From: JAIOSM01 sp964593725
GTDB lineage: Bacteria; Desulfobacterota; Desulfobacteria; Desulfobacterales; Desulfobacteraceae
Direction: 5' to 3'
Length of the DNA stretch: 64,000 bases
Assembly: GCA_964593725.1 (NCBI GenBank)
Contig: CAZQJS010000011.1
Location: 16,211-80,210, forward strand
Below the pieces are notes generated by a model. It saw nothing but the letters and a program-made list of their open reading frames with translations, was not told where the DNA came from and searched no databases. Made by a program: the position numbers and the translations under genes. Shown here one piece after another: positions 1-8,635 of this stretch. Within the stretch, counting starts at the first letter, position 1; the number at the start of each line of letters is the position of its first letter.

Positions 1-244
1 GAACCGTAAAATAATAGGTTGTGCCTTCAGTTAAAGCAAAATTATCTAAAGAATATTGAGTTACACTACCCACATCCTTGTTCATGGAATAATTACCCAG
101 GGATGTCCCATAATAGATAGTATATCCAGTTGCATTCCCTGGAGAAACATCCCAGCAAAGAACCTGATTTGAAGCAAAAGCATTGTTACTTAACGTAAAA
201 AAACCAATTATTATAATTGAAATAACCATTATTTTTTTTGACAT
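1..244 (-). CDS. Secreted fibronectin type III-like protein, C-terminus beyond window
   Basis: Only the first 81 residues lie in the window; the gene runs off the left edge. The start ATG at 244 is preceded by a strong AGGAGGT ribosome binding site at about 252-258. Residues 1-24 form a signal peptide (Lys-Lys, a run of Ile/Val/Phe, then Asn-Ala-Phe-Ala before the predicted cut). The mature part begins with a Trp-Asp, a Gly-Tyr-x-(I/L)-Tyr-Tyr-Gly strand and an Ala-Leu-Thr-Glu-Gly-Thr-x-Tyr-Tyr-Phe strand, the usual pattern of fibronectin III domains in secreted bacterial proteins. It is the last visible gene of the polysaccharide locus. A PEP-CTERM tail, if present, would be outside the window, so its link to the exosortase cannot be judged here. 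Confidence 0.75.
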   Translation of the reverse strand, partial: MSKKIMVISIIIIGFFTLSNNAFASNQVLCWDVSPGNATGYTIYYGTSLGNYSMNKDVGSVTQYSLDNFALTEGTTYYFTV

Positions 245-299
245 ATGCAATACCTCCTTTATATTATATCAGCCCATGAATTAGAAAACTGAATCATGG

Positions 300-1487
300 C
301 TATTCCATAGTCTCTATACGCAAATTTTCAGGAGGCATTAATATCTCAATGCCGCTGCCAGATGTATCGATGCCCACAAGAGTAATATCTGCACCAAAGT
401 CTTTTCCATCACTCGCCCGTCCTCTGGCGTTTGACTCTGGCTGCAATGTATAATCATGATTTTGTACATCTGTAAACAGAGGATTTGAGGTGAAATTATG
501 GCGTACTATATTATTTCCTGCCCTGCTGTAATCTGTAATCCTGTTGACCCGATAGATAATATTATTTATAAGCCTGTTATTATTTCCACAACTTCCAAAA
601 TAGATACCATGCTTTGAAGAGCCATACACAGTATTGTGTTCTATCTGGCAATTACTCCCTCCAAAATTATCACAAAAGCGCATTCCTGTTTTTGACAATG
701 CAATCACATTGTTTTTTATGGTAACATGGGATTGATCACAATAAATCCCACGTTCCGAACAATTTTCAATGAGATTATTCTCAACAATTATATTCCGGCT
801 GGTATTGTCTCCCCATTTCAGTGCCACACCATTCACAACATCATGAATATAATTATTTTTTATGATAAGGTTTGTAAGACGGCCATGATATGAATCGATT
901 TTAAAACCAGATGCATCTTTTCCTGTTATTTCACAATTTTTAATTGTAATATTCCGGACTGTTTCCTGGTAGCAGATTCTTATGTGTGCCGGGTTATAAA
1001 ATCTATGAGTACCTCCAGCATTGGTTTCTGATATTTTGCAATGATCTAAAATGATATCTGACACGCCGCGTCCTTCACTTCCTATGGTGACAGAACCACG
1101 TTCATGGCCTCCTCCTCCCCTGATATCAAGGTCCTTTAGTGTAATATTAGAGGCACTTGATATATTAAAAGTGGAAACTCTGGTATCATTACCCTGCATG
1201 GCATTAATAACCGGTCTTACTTCTCCTTTTGCACCTCTGATAATCGTATTGCTTTTTGGACGCAATCCATGCTCTTGATAAACTCCTGAGTGTATAATAA
1301 TTACATCGCCGTCTGAGCAGGCTTCCATGGCAGCAGAGATGGTACTATAACTTTTGTTATCCCCGACATGTAAGTCCTGGGCAGACAATGACATGCCATT
1401 TATAAAAACATAAACAATAATGGTTAAATATGTAAATTTATTAAATAGATAATTAAGTAACAAATTATTCTTTGTGATTGTATACAT
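300..1487 (-). CDS. Secreted parallel beta-helix repeat protein
   Basis: A 395-residue exported protein. It has a long N-terminal signal region with a hydrophobic stretch at about 18-33 and a probable cut after Ala36. Residues 47-70 match the start of pectate-lyase-like beta-helices (Thr-Ile-x-x-Ala, Gly-Asp-x-I, Gly-x-Tyr-x-Glu). About ten coils with N-(I/L)-(T/I)-(I/V)-K/E-N-(C/N) repeats follow. Such folds bind or cleave acidic polysaccharides, but no catalytic residues could be assigned, so lyase, epimerase or structural roles all remain open. The C-terminus ends Pro-Pro-Glu-Asn-Leu-Arg-Ile, the linker that normally enters a fibronectin III domain, yet the gene stops there. No PEP-CTERM tail. 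An AAGGAG site precedes the ATG. Confidence 0.8.
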   Translation of the reverse strand: MYTITKNNLLLNYLFNKFTYLTIIVYVFINGMSLSAQDLHVGDNKSYSTISAAMEACSDGDVIIIHSGVYQEHGLRPKSNTIIRGAKGEVRPVINAMQGNDTRVSTFNISSASNITLKDLDIRGGGGHERGSVTIGSEGRGVSDIILDHCKISETNAGGTHRFYNPAHIRICYQETVRNITIKNCEITGKDASGFKIDSYHGRLTNLIIKNNYIHDVVNGVALKWGDNTSRNIIVENNLIENCSERGIYCDQSHVTIKNNVIALSKTGMRFCDNFGGSNCQIEHNTVYGSSKHGIYFGSCGNNNRLINNIIYRVNRITDYSRAGNNIVRHNFTSNPLFTDVQNHDYTLQPESNARGRASDGKDFGADITLVGIDTSGSGIEILMPPENLRIETME

Positions 1488-1609
1488 TTTAATACTCCTT
1501 TTTGTAAAAATTTCAGAGCTCTTAATAAATTAATTGAAAACTATTATCCATATTGTAATTTTGCAAGTTACATGCCAGTGTTTTTCCATATATCAATGGA
1601 AATGACGGG

Positions 1610-2716
1610 TTATCGAGCAGGAATTGTAAGAACTCTTTTGTAAAGAGAGTAATATTTTTCCGCCATGGCAGATCGTGTAAAATTTTGTTTTACTGTTCTA
1701 TAAGCTTCTTGAGACATGTTTTTATAAAGTTGATTATTCTTAAATAAAAGAATACATTTTTCAGCAAATTTTTCAGGTTCTCTTGAAGATATTAAAAAAC
1801 CATTTACACCGTTTTTAATTATTTCTCCAAGTCCCCCGGTATCAGGCGCTATAACAGGTAAACCCATTGACATAGCTTCAAGTACACTCATGGGAAGACC
1901 TTCATAAATTGATGTATTCAAATAAAGATCAATATTACTATAAAATGATTGAATATTATTTACATGGCCTGCCAGCTGGAATGAATCCAAAAGATTCAAC
2001 TCTTTTATGCAGTCGCACACATTATTAAATTCAGGACCGTCACCTGCAATTTTAAATTTGATTCCATCTGTCTCTTTCTTTATTATACCTGCGATTTTAA
2101 CCATTAAAGGATAATCTTTAACAGGAAAAAACCTGCCTGCAGAGCCTATAAAAAACTTATTGGCAGCTCTTTTTTTCTCTTTTACATGGTTTATATCTAT
2201 GCCATTATGGATTATTTCGATCATTTCTCCATTGATGCGATAAAAAGCCTTGAGTTTACCTTTCATCCTCCGGGATACACTAATAATTTTTGAAAAAAAA
2301 TTCTTTAAAAACCAAAGGTTTAACTTTAAAACAAATTGATTTTTCAAATCAACTGAATCATCAAATTTTTCTGATAATCCATGCTGGGTTGCTATCAATT
2401 TCATCCTGGAGGAAAAACCCCGGGAAAGGCATGAAATGATATTTTCCTTATACCTGTGGGAATGAATAATATCTGGTTTGGTTCTATGTAAGATTTTTCT
2501 GACATCAACTACAATATTTAAAAAATTTAATTTATTTTCATTAAGTAAATAAGTTTTTATCCCTTTACTGTTAAGTTTATCAAACAGAATACCTTTGTTT
2601 AAAACAATGATCTCAAGCTCTATGTCAGAATACAGGTTAAGACTTTCGAGCAGGTGAAATGCCATTGACTCGGCGCCCCCCCACAAATCTCCTGAAATTA
2701 TGTGGCATATTTTCAT
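1610..2716 (-). CDS. Family 4 glycosyltransferase
   Basis: A 368-residue GT-B enzyme that transfers a sugar from a nucleotide donor to a lipid-linked acceptor at the cytoplasmic membrane face. The N-terminal domain begins Met-Lys-Ile-Cys-His-Ile-Ile with the acceptor-loop motif Trp-Gly-Gly-Ala-Glu at 12-16. The C-terminal domain carries the family EX7E motif (Glu-Gly-Leu-Pro-x4-Glu) followed by Gly-Leu-Pro-Val-Ile-Ala-x-Asp-x-Gly-Gly, which binds the donor nucleotide. Length is normal for the family. It sits 7 bases downstream of a methyltransferase in the polysaccharide run, so it most likely adds one residue of the repeat unit; donor and linkage cannot be read from sequence. Confidence 0.85.
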   Translation of the reverse strand: MKICHIISGDLWGGAESMAFHLLESLNLYSDIELEIIVLNKGILFDKLNSKGIKTYLLNENKLNFLNIVVDVRKILHRTKPDIIHSHRYKENIISCLSRGFSSRMKLIATQHGLSEKFDDSVDLKNQFVLKLNLWFLKNFFSKIISVSRRMKGKLKAFYRINGEMIEIIHNGIDINHVKEKKRAANKFFIGSAGRFFPVKDYPLMVKIAGIIKKETDGIKFKIAGDGPEFNNVCDCIKELNLLDSFQLAGHVNNIQSFYSNIDLYLNTSIYEGLPMSVLEAMSMGLPVIAPDTGGLGEIIKNGVNGFLISSREPEKFAEKCILLFKNNQLYKNMSQEAYRTVKQNFTRSAMAEKYYSLYKRVLTIPAR

Positions 2717-2723
2717 TGATCCA

Positions 2724-3569
2724 TTAATATTTTTTTATGGTTAGAACCATGTAACCCTCACCTAAAAAGAGTCTGGCTAAAAATTGAGGCACACCTATTT
2801 TTTTTTTTACAATGTTTTCAATGGAAAAAGTCAACAGATTTAATGGATGAGGAAGAAAATTGAAGAAAAAAAATCTGGTATGAACCAAATGAAAATTCAT
2901 GGATTTAAGCTCTTTTTTAAATTTTAATGGAGAATGTTTTCTGATGGTAAAATGCCTTCTTTTTATTTTTCCAAGCTTTAAAATATCAGATTTAATAAAT
3001 GATAAAATCTTTGTTACAAAGCCATTTTTTTTTAAAAACTCCAGGAAATTATCAAAAACCAGATTATATGAGTATTTATTTGTAACTGATATCAATAAGA
3101 AGCCGCCAGGGGTAAGAATTCTGTGGAATTCACAAAGCGCCTTTTTATCATTTTTAAGATATTCTATTACACCTGCAGAACAGATAAGGTCAAATGTATT
3201 ATCTTTAAACGGGAGGCTTTCTATATCGCTCATTGCAATATTTGGAAAAAAATGACTTCCTGCTTTTTTATTGTTATCTTTTGCAGTTTTGAGCATGTTC
3301 ACTGACCTGTCAACTCCGGCAACAGGTATGCCCCGTTCTGCAAGATCACACATGAGCAATCCCGGCCCACAGCCGGCATCCAGAGTTAAAAAATTACTGG
3401 GTTTTTTCTCCAAAATTATGCTGTCAACAATATCAAGCATGTTCTCATGTCTGACAGACATATAAGTCCTTCTTTCAGACATGTATTTATACTTAACATA
3501 ATCTTTGCTGTCTTCATCAAAAAATGCAGCTATCTCTTCTTTTGTATTTGCAAACCTGTTCTTTCCCAT
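2724..3569 (-). CDS. Class I SAM-dependent methyltransferase
   Basis: A 281-residue predicted methyltransferase. The SAM-binding motif I, Leu-Asp-Ala-Gly-Cys-Gly-Pro-Gly, is near residue 67, with the acidic motif II (Val-Ala-Gly-Val-Asp) about 20 residues later and the Methyltransf_11-type motif Leu-Pro-Phe-x-Asn-x-x-Phe-Asp around 120. The C-terminal 90 residues are basic and hydrophobic, and may hold the acceptor or lie on the membrane. It lies between two glycosyltransferase genes, so sugar or lipid-linked glycan methylation is the simplest reading; a quinone-type substrate is possible but less likely in this setting. Confidence 0.8.
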   Translation of the reverse strand: MGKNRFANTKEEIAAFFDEDSKDYVKYKYMSERRTYMSVRHENMLDIVDSIILEKKPSNFLTLDAGCGPGLLMCDLAERGIPVAGVDRSVNMLKTAKDNNKKAGSHFFPNIAMSDIESLPFKDNTFDLICSAGVIEYLKNDKKALCEFHRILTPGGFLLISVTNKYSYNLVFDNFLEFLKKNGFVTKILSFIKSDILKLGKIKRRHFTIRKHSPLKFKKELKSMNFHLVHTRFFFFNFLPHPLNLLTFSIENIVKKKIGVPQFLARLFLGEGYMVLTIKKY

Positions 3570-3622
3570 GCTTTTTACCTGTTTTATATTTTAAGTTCTC
3601 AAACTAATATTCTGGTTTTAAG

Positions 3623-4849
3623 CTATATATTTTCATATAATCTACTGATCCTGCGGCCAATATGGTCACTTGAATAATTCTTTTCAACAAACCTTCTTCC
3701 ATTTTCACTGATTTGAGCATAAAGCTCTTTATTGGTAAAAAGCATCTGAATTTTTTCAAGAAACTTTTCTTTAGTGTCGGCAATCATTATATTTTTATGA
3801 TCTTCCAGATCAATTCCTTCAACTGCGATTCCTGTTGCAACTACAGGAATTCCCTGGGCAAGTGCATCCAGGATTTTAAGCCTTGTACCTCCGCCATCCA
3901 TAATCGGGCAAACATATACTTTTGCTTTATTAATATATATGCGGACATCTTTAACAAAACCTGCAAGTTTTATATCTTTCATCTTTTCAACGAGTTGTTC
4001 AAGAATTAAAGGAGGATTTTTACCAATAACTGTCAGTTTAAGTTCTGGCAGGTATTTTTTTAAATAGGGCCAGAATTCGCTGCAAAAAAGTATCATTGCA
4101 TCGGCATTGGGATACCAGTCCAGACTTCCTGCGAAAATAAGTTCATCAGACATGTAATCATGCTTCTCAAACCTGTAATAATCAAGGTCAACCGGGTTTT
4201 CAACCACTGCTGTCTTAATGGTTCTGTTTTTCTTGCTTAATCTTGATTGATCCAGATCAGATACGACAATATTAAGATCATATTTTCCACAATGTTTTTT
4301 TTCATATATTTTTAAAAGCAATGCCTCAATGTTTAAAGCTGATTTTAAAAAAATGTTTTTTTCTTTTTCAGCCCTGCGTTTCATCATTTCAGATTCAATA
4401 TTATGATGATTTAAAACAGTTTTAATTGTGATCTTATTTAACACAGGGTCAATAAGACCTAAAGTATCTACATGTACAAGATCAATATCAAACTCTTTTA
4501 TAATTTTTAAAACTTCACAACAAAGATCATAACTTCTGTAAAGATGAACAGAATAAGGCATCTGATTGAACACGCACCATGATATATGGAATAACTTATT
4601 TAACAGTGAACTGTTTTGAATACTTTTTGCCCTGAACGGCAGGATTTTAATATATTTAAAAAATTGTGATAACTCAAGTTCAGCATCTTTTACATGATTT
4701 TTTGATTCAAACCCTACACTTTTATCATAGGATAGCAGGTAAACATCATGTTTTTTGGCAAGTTCTGTAGAAAGACACCTGGTTCTCTGCAGGGCGCCGT
4801 GCCCTGTGGCAGGGTATGGCAGAAAATGGGATACCCATAGTATTTTCAT
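3623..4849 (-). CDS. Glycosyltransferase family 4-like, exosortase-locus type
   Basis: A 408-residue GT-B glycosyltransferase. The N-terminus reads Ile-Leu-Trp-Val-Ser-His-Phe-Leu-Pro-Tyr-Pro, as in the sugar transferases often found in EpsH/exosortase loci. The donor-binding half contains Gly-Gly-Gly-Thr-Arg-Leu-Lys-Ile-Leu-Asp-Ala-Leu and Gly-Ile-Pro-Val-Val-Ala-Thr, the Glyco_trans_1_4 signature, in which the second Glu of the EX7E pair is replaced by Asp. The role inferred is addition of one sugar during repeat-unit assembly. It is preceded by a similar large transferase-like gene and followed by the methyltransferase, all on the same strand with short gaps. Confidence 0.82.
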   Translation of the reverse strand: MKILWVSHFLPYPATGHGALQRTRCLSTELAKKHDVYLLSYDKSVGFESKNHVKDAELELSQFFKYIKILPFRAKSIQNSSLLNKLFHISWCVFNQMPYSVHLYRSYDLCCEVLKIIKEFDIDLVHVDTLGLIDPVLNKITIKTVLNHHNIESEMMKRRAEKEKNIFLKSALNIEALLLKIYEKKHCGKYDLNIVVSDLDQSRLSKKNRTIKTAVVENPVDLDYYRFEKHDYMSDELIFAGSLDWYPNADAMILFCSEFWPYLKKYLPELKLTVIGKNPPLILEQLVEKMKDIKLAGFVKDVRIYINKAKVYVCPIMDGGGTRLKILDALAQGIPVVATGIAVEGIDLEDHKNIMIADTKEKFLEKIQMLFTNKELYAQISENGRRFVEKNYSSDHIGRRISRLYENI

Positions 4850-4895
4850 GGTTTTCCTTTATAGGTGATTAGAAAAATCTGTTTATCCTGTCCTG

Positions 4896-6260
4896 TTAAA
4901 TTACTTTTTTGATATACTTGTTCAGTTCTTTATAATATATGCTCATTTTTTTATAATTATCAGTATCAAAGTATGACAACTCAGGCGTATTAACTTTAAC
5001 CACAATATCTTTATTAATTTTCAGGCTCTTTTTTTTTTCAATATTTTTAAAAGCCATTACAAGGGATTTTACTGACAATTCCAGGGATATATTATTTTTA
5101 ACCCATTGATATGGTTTATATCTCTTTTCCTCTAAAATAGAATCAAGGTTCTCCATAAAATCAACTAGTTTGTGTTTCTTTATAAAGCCGCCAGTTTGGG
5201 AATTTATGTATTCATATTTATACCCATAATTGAACCCTTTAAGAATAAATACCGGCAAATCAACATGCATGGCTTCAATTAACGATTTATTAAATCCTTC
5301 CTTTTGTGATAACAAAAGAAGGATTCTGGACTCGTTCATGAACTTATTTAACTGCGGCTGTTCTATATCCTCAACAGCTGAAATATTACTCTTTACATTA
5401 AAGTATTCAGCTTCAGACATTATATCATTCAAGCTTTTGGGCCAAGGCTTCCCAACCAGTAATATTTTAATTTTCTTGTTTTTTTTTAATTTTGAAATGG
5501 CTTTAAAAAGGCTCCAATGCCTTTTAAAATCAGCCCATATTGCGACCATTATAATATCGAATTTTTTTCTGCTTGTCTGTATTGGAAAGAATACATTGGG
5601 ATTTACCCAGCAGTTGGAACCAATGGGCACAGTAAACCAATTGTTGTGAACCCCATTAATAAAATTTCTGTCAACAGGTTCAGGAGCCTGGAAAACAATG
5701 ATAAGATTATCATTTAAAAGTGAAAGAATATCCTGATCAAAATACCCGCAAAAGCTTGGTTCCACAACTAGTATATAGTCCCTGGCCAGCTTATCAAGAT
5801 CAAAAATTAACGAGAAAAATCTAAAGTAGTCTGTGAATTTAATCAACATAACACCTTTTCTGTTTCCCACAGGAGGCGATAATATTATCAATCGGCTGTC
5901 AAAAGGCTTCCCACCTTTCTTGATACTATCTTTAAGCCTTTTACATTCTGCCCTGTCATTTTTTTTTAAAGGTATTTTCCTGAAACCATTTATAAGTTCA
6001 TGCCTGGTTTTACCTGATAAAAAAAAGAGAAGTAAACTTAAAGTTATTTTCCGTGTCCAGTTAAAATTGATATGACGAAAAATCCTGCCCAGAAAGTCAA
6101 TGGCCAAATTGTATTTTCTGAATAAACATGCAAAGCCTGATATTATGGAATAAATTAATAAAAGCAGAATCCTAAAAACAATCGAATCAAATCTTGCATA
6201 ATCAATGAGCATATTTTTCATAATTCTAATGCCGATTTTTATTCTCTTCTGTTTCTCCAT
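4896..6260 (-). CDS. Divergent GT-B glycosyltransferase with N-terminal hydrophobic segment
   Basis: A 454-residue protein. A hydrophobic stretch at about 30-50 could anchor it in the membrane, and the first 110 residues are basic. From about 130 onward it resembles a GT-B enzyme: Ile-Ile-Met-Val-Ala-Ile-Trp-Ala-Asp at the start of the second Rossmann fold, Lys-Ile-Leu-Leu-Val-Gly-Lys, then Glu-Gly-Phe-Asn-Lys-Ser-Leu-Ile-Glu-Ala-Met with the EX7E spacing. The last 60 residues are a Lys/Tyr-rich tail of unknown role. The glycosyltransferase call rests on the C-terminal half; substrate is unknown. The ATG at 6260 is a plausible start, but an in-frame Met 13 residues in is an alternative. Confidence 0.68.
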   Translation of the reverse strand: MEKQKRIKIGIRIMKNMLIDYARFDSIVFRILLLLIYSIISGFACLFRKYNLAIDFLGRIFRHINFNWTRKITLSLLLFFLSGKTRHELINGFRKIPLKKNDRAECKRLKDSIKKGGKPFDSRLIILSPPVGNRKGVMLIKFTDYFRFFSLIFDLDKLARDYILVVEPSFCGYFDQDILSLLNDNLIIVFQAPEPVDRNFINGVHNNWFTVPIGSNCWVNPNVFFPIQTSRKKFDIIMVAIWADFKRHWSLFKAISKLKKNKKIKILLVGKPWPKSLNDIMSEAEYFNVKSNISAVEDIEQPQLNKFMNESRILLLLSQKEGFNKSLIEAMHVDLPVFILKGFNYGYKYEYINSQTGGFIKKHKLVDFMENLDSILEEKRYKPYQWVKNNISLELSVKSLVMAFKNIEKKKSLKINKDIVVKVNTPELSYFDTDNYKKMSIYYKELNKYIKKVI

Positions 6261-6314
6261 TCAACTCCTTCTTATTAATGATCAATTTATCATCTGTTTA
6301 TTATCATCTATTTA

Positions 6315-7319
6315 CTATTTATTAATCATCTTGATTCCAAGATTCACTGTAAAAACAGGAAGTGGATCTGCTATATCCTGATGAATATTCACACGTTTAA
6401 GTTCAAACGGATCAAAACCATGTGAGTTATAGCCACGATTCAGAGACACTGCTCCATTATATTTCAATTCATATAAAACCTTTTTTATTTCTGCATTATA
6501 TTGTCCATCAGGATAACAAAAAATATTTTTGAGATTAACACCATGCTCATATGCTTTTTTTACCGGCAGTTTTACCTGTTCTTTGATCATGTTTTTTGGA
6601 AGTTTTGTTAAAATAAAATGCTGTTTTGAGTGGTAGGCAAAATCTATTCCTGCTGACTGCATCTTTCTTATCTGCTGCCAGTCAAGAAACCTGTAATTGT
6701 TCTTTCTTTCACCTTTACATTGTGTGTTATATATTTTTTTAAGATTGTCTGAAATTTCGGAAAACTCTTTAAAGGAAAGTTTTCTCAAAGCCTGGTTTAT
6801 AATTTGAGCTTTTCTTTTTTTATCTGCAGATTTCTGCCTGAACAATTCATCAATCATTGTTATACCAGTTGTTATCAATTCTGCTTTTTCATGTTCATGG
6901 ACGATTTCAAAACATAAATCCCAGCAGCTCAGACGGTTTGTACCTATATTATCACCTATTAAAAAAACAGTAGCAGGAACCCTGGCTTTTTCTAAAACCG
7001 GAAATGCATATTCAAAGTTATCATACCAGCCATCATCAAAGGTGATTGCACACAAATGCCCATGGAACTTTTCCTCTCCTTTGATTTTAAACATTAAATC
7101 TTTAAGGGATAAAATCGTAAAGTTTTTTTTCAACCAGTTAATATGGGTTGAAAAGGCCTCTTTAGAAACAAAGATACCGTTCATTGTCGGGTTAGACAAT
7201 AAGTATTCTTCGGGCATAATCCTATGGTAGCATAGGATTAACGCCCTTCCTCCCTGACTTTTCAGAACAATATCGTTTGCTTTGGTATAGTGGCAAATGG
7301 AATAAAGAAAATTTCTCAT
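6315..7319 (-). CDS. Polysaccharide deacetylase family protein (NodB homology)
   Basis: A 334-residue carbohydrate esterase family 4-like protein. It shows Leu-Cys-Tyr-His-Arg-Ile at 29-34, the metal-site motif Thr-Phe-Asp-Asp-Gly-Trp at 93-98, and Pro-Ala-Thr-Val-Phe-Leu-Ile-Gly shortly after. A later Phe-Ala-Tyr-His-Ser-Lys replaces the usual Ser/His-His-Thr motif, and Phe-Cys-Tyr-Pro-Asp-Gly-Gln is the family Tyr-Pro-x-Gly loop. There is no signal peptide. It probably removes acetyl groups from amino sugars of the polymer or its precursor. This is the second deacetylase in the locus and differs from the XrtA-type one at 28160-29032. Confidence 0.82.
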   Translation of the reverse strand: MRNFLYSICHYTKANDIVLKSQGGRALILCYHRIMPEEYLLSNPTMNGIFVSKEAFSTHINWLKKNFTILSLKDLMFKIKGEEKFHGHLCAITFDDGWYDNFEYAFPVLEKARVPATVFLIGDNIGTNRLSCWDLCFEIVHEHEKAELITTGITMIDELFRQKSADKKRKAQIINQALRKLSFKEFSEISDNLKKIYNTQCKGERKNNYRFLDWQQIRKMQSAGIDFAYHSKQHFILTKLPKNMIKEQVKLPVKKAYEHGVNLKNIFCYPDGQYNAEIKKVLYELKYNGAVSLNRGYNSHGFDPFELKRVNIHQDIADPLPVFTVNLGIKMINK

Positions 7320-7359
7320 TCTGCTTTCCAGTATAATTGATTAGACAAGGAAGTTATGT

Positions 7360-8613
7360 TTAAAATATTTCTTGTTCTTTATTAATCTGATTTTCCTTTG
7401 CTCTGTCTGCATATTCATTCATAATAGCTGCTGATGCGGCAATAAGCCCGGTAAGATACCAGTAATGGGCATAATACAGAACAGAAAGAAATGTACCTGT
7501 GGCAAAGAATCCAACCAAAGATGCTATAAAGGCACGTCCAGTATAGTTTAAGAATTTTTTCTCCTTATCTATGCCTTTGCTGTCATCATGAAAACTGATA
7601 TTTTTCAGCCTGAATATATCTTTAAGATTATAAAAAAGCAGCATGGCATAAATAAAAATCCCAATAACACCAAGTTCCGGAATTAATGTAAACCATATTG
7701 AATGTGCTGCTCTGCCATACATCCCGCGCTGAAAATATTCTGTCTGGTATTCTGGAAAACGAACCGGATAATTATTTCCTCCTACACCAAAAGGATTATC
7801 AATAAACATGAATATACCTGATTTCCAGGATTCTATCCTCTCTTTTCCAGTGCTGTCTTCTTCCATGCTTGTGGAGGTTGACATCTCATCCCAGTATTTG
7901 TCTTCGGCAAAAATCATCATCATTGATACAAGCACCATGATCATCAAAGTTGCAATGACCTTCCGCCTTGAAAAAAACCATATTACTGCACCGGTAGCGA
8001 TCAATCCAATAAATCCCCCTCGTGAAAAAGAGACCACAATGGAAAAAATCCCCACCACCAGGCCTGTAAGGCAAATTAGTTTTGGAAGAAGTTTCTCATA
8101 GGAAAAAAAAAGAAAATAACAAAACGGAATCCACAGATTTATATATAAGGCAAGATCATTTTCATCTTCAAAATAATTACCTGGCCCGTATCCAGCATGT
8201 GTTAAAGCATATATGGCAATATAAACTTCAATGCAAATAAGAATCAGGATAAATTTTTGTAATCTTGAAAAAGAGTTAACTGTGATTATGACAGAAAGGA
8301 TAAAGGGCATATATAAAAGCTGCGTACTTGCAGCAATATATGCAAGGTGATTATTTTGTGCAAAGGGAATATGGCATCCCAGCAAAAGTATGAAAAGCCA
8401 CATATATGTAACTTGTCTGTTTTTTGTACGGTGGTACTGCCCGCCATTGATTATAAAAAAGATTAATATTGCCATTAATATCAGCATTGGCCGCATAAAC
8501 CCCAGGTGCACCACCTGGTATATACGTGCATAGTCAAGAATTATATACAAAACAGTAAAAAAATAGAACTGCGACGTATCATGCGATGTCTCAATAATCT
8601 CTGAATTGTTCAT
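7360..8613 (-). CDS. O-antigen ligase/polymerase-like integral membrane protein
   Basis: A 417-residue protein with about ten to twelve transmembrane helices and a large periplasmic loop in the second half. The loop ends with Ala-His-Ser-Ile-Trp followed by Leu-Ile-Pro-Glu-Leu-Gly-Val-Ile-Gly, the conserved pattern of the Wzy_C/O-antigen ligase family and of the putative ligases of exosortase loci. It would join undecaprenyl-linked repeat units outside the membrane, either polymerising them or passing the glycan to an acceptor; sequence alone does not separate these. A flippase and several glycosyltransferases lie next to it, which supports a polymerase role. Confidence 0.78.
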   Translation of the reverse strand: MNNSEIIETSHDTSQFYFFTVLYIILDYARIYQVVHLGFMRPMLILMAILIFFIINGGQYHRTKNRQVTYMWLFILLLGCHIPFAQNNHLAYIAASTQLLYMPFILSVIITVNSFSRLQKFILILICIEVYIAIYALTHAGYGPGNYFEDENDLALYINLWIPFCYFLFFSYEKLLPKLICLTGLVVGIFSIVVSFSRGGFIGLIATGAVIWFFSRRKVIATLMIMVLVSMMMIFAEDKYWDEMSTSTSMEEDSTGKERIESWKSGIFMFIDNPFGVGGNNYPVRFPEYQTEYFQRGMYGRAAHSIWFTLIPELGVIGIFIYAMLLFYNLKDIFRLKNISFHDDSKGIDKEKKFLNYTGRAFIASLVGFFATGTFLSVLYYAHYWYLTGLIAASAAIMNEYADRAKENQINKEQEIF

Positions 8614-8635
8614 ATTTTAAGTATTAAAAAATCTT

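Noticed and set aside
1539..1600. Short inverted repeat TTTCCAT/ATGGAAA after the first glycosyltransferase gene
   Set aside because: The stem is weak and no T-tract follows on the minus strand, so I did not call a terminator.
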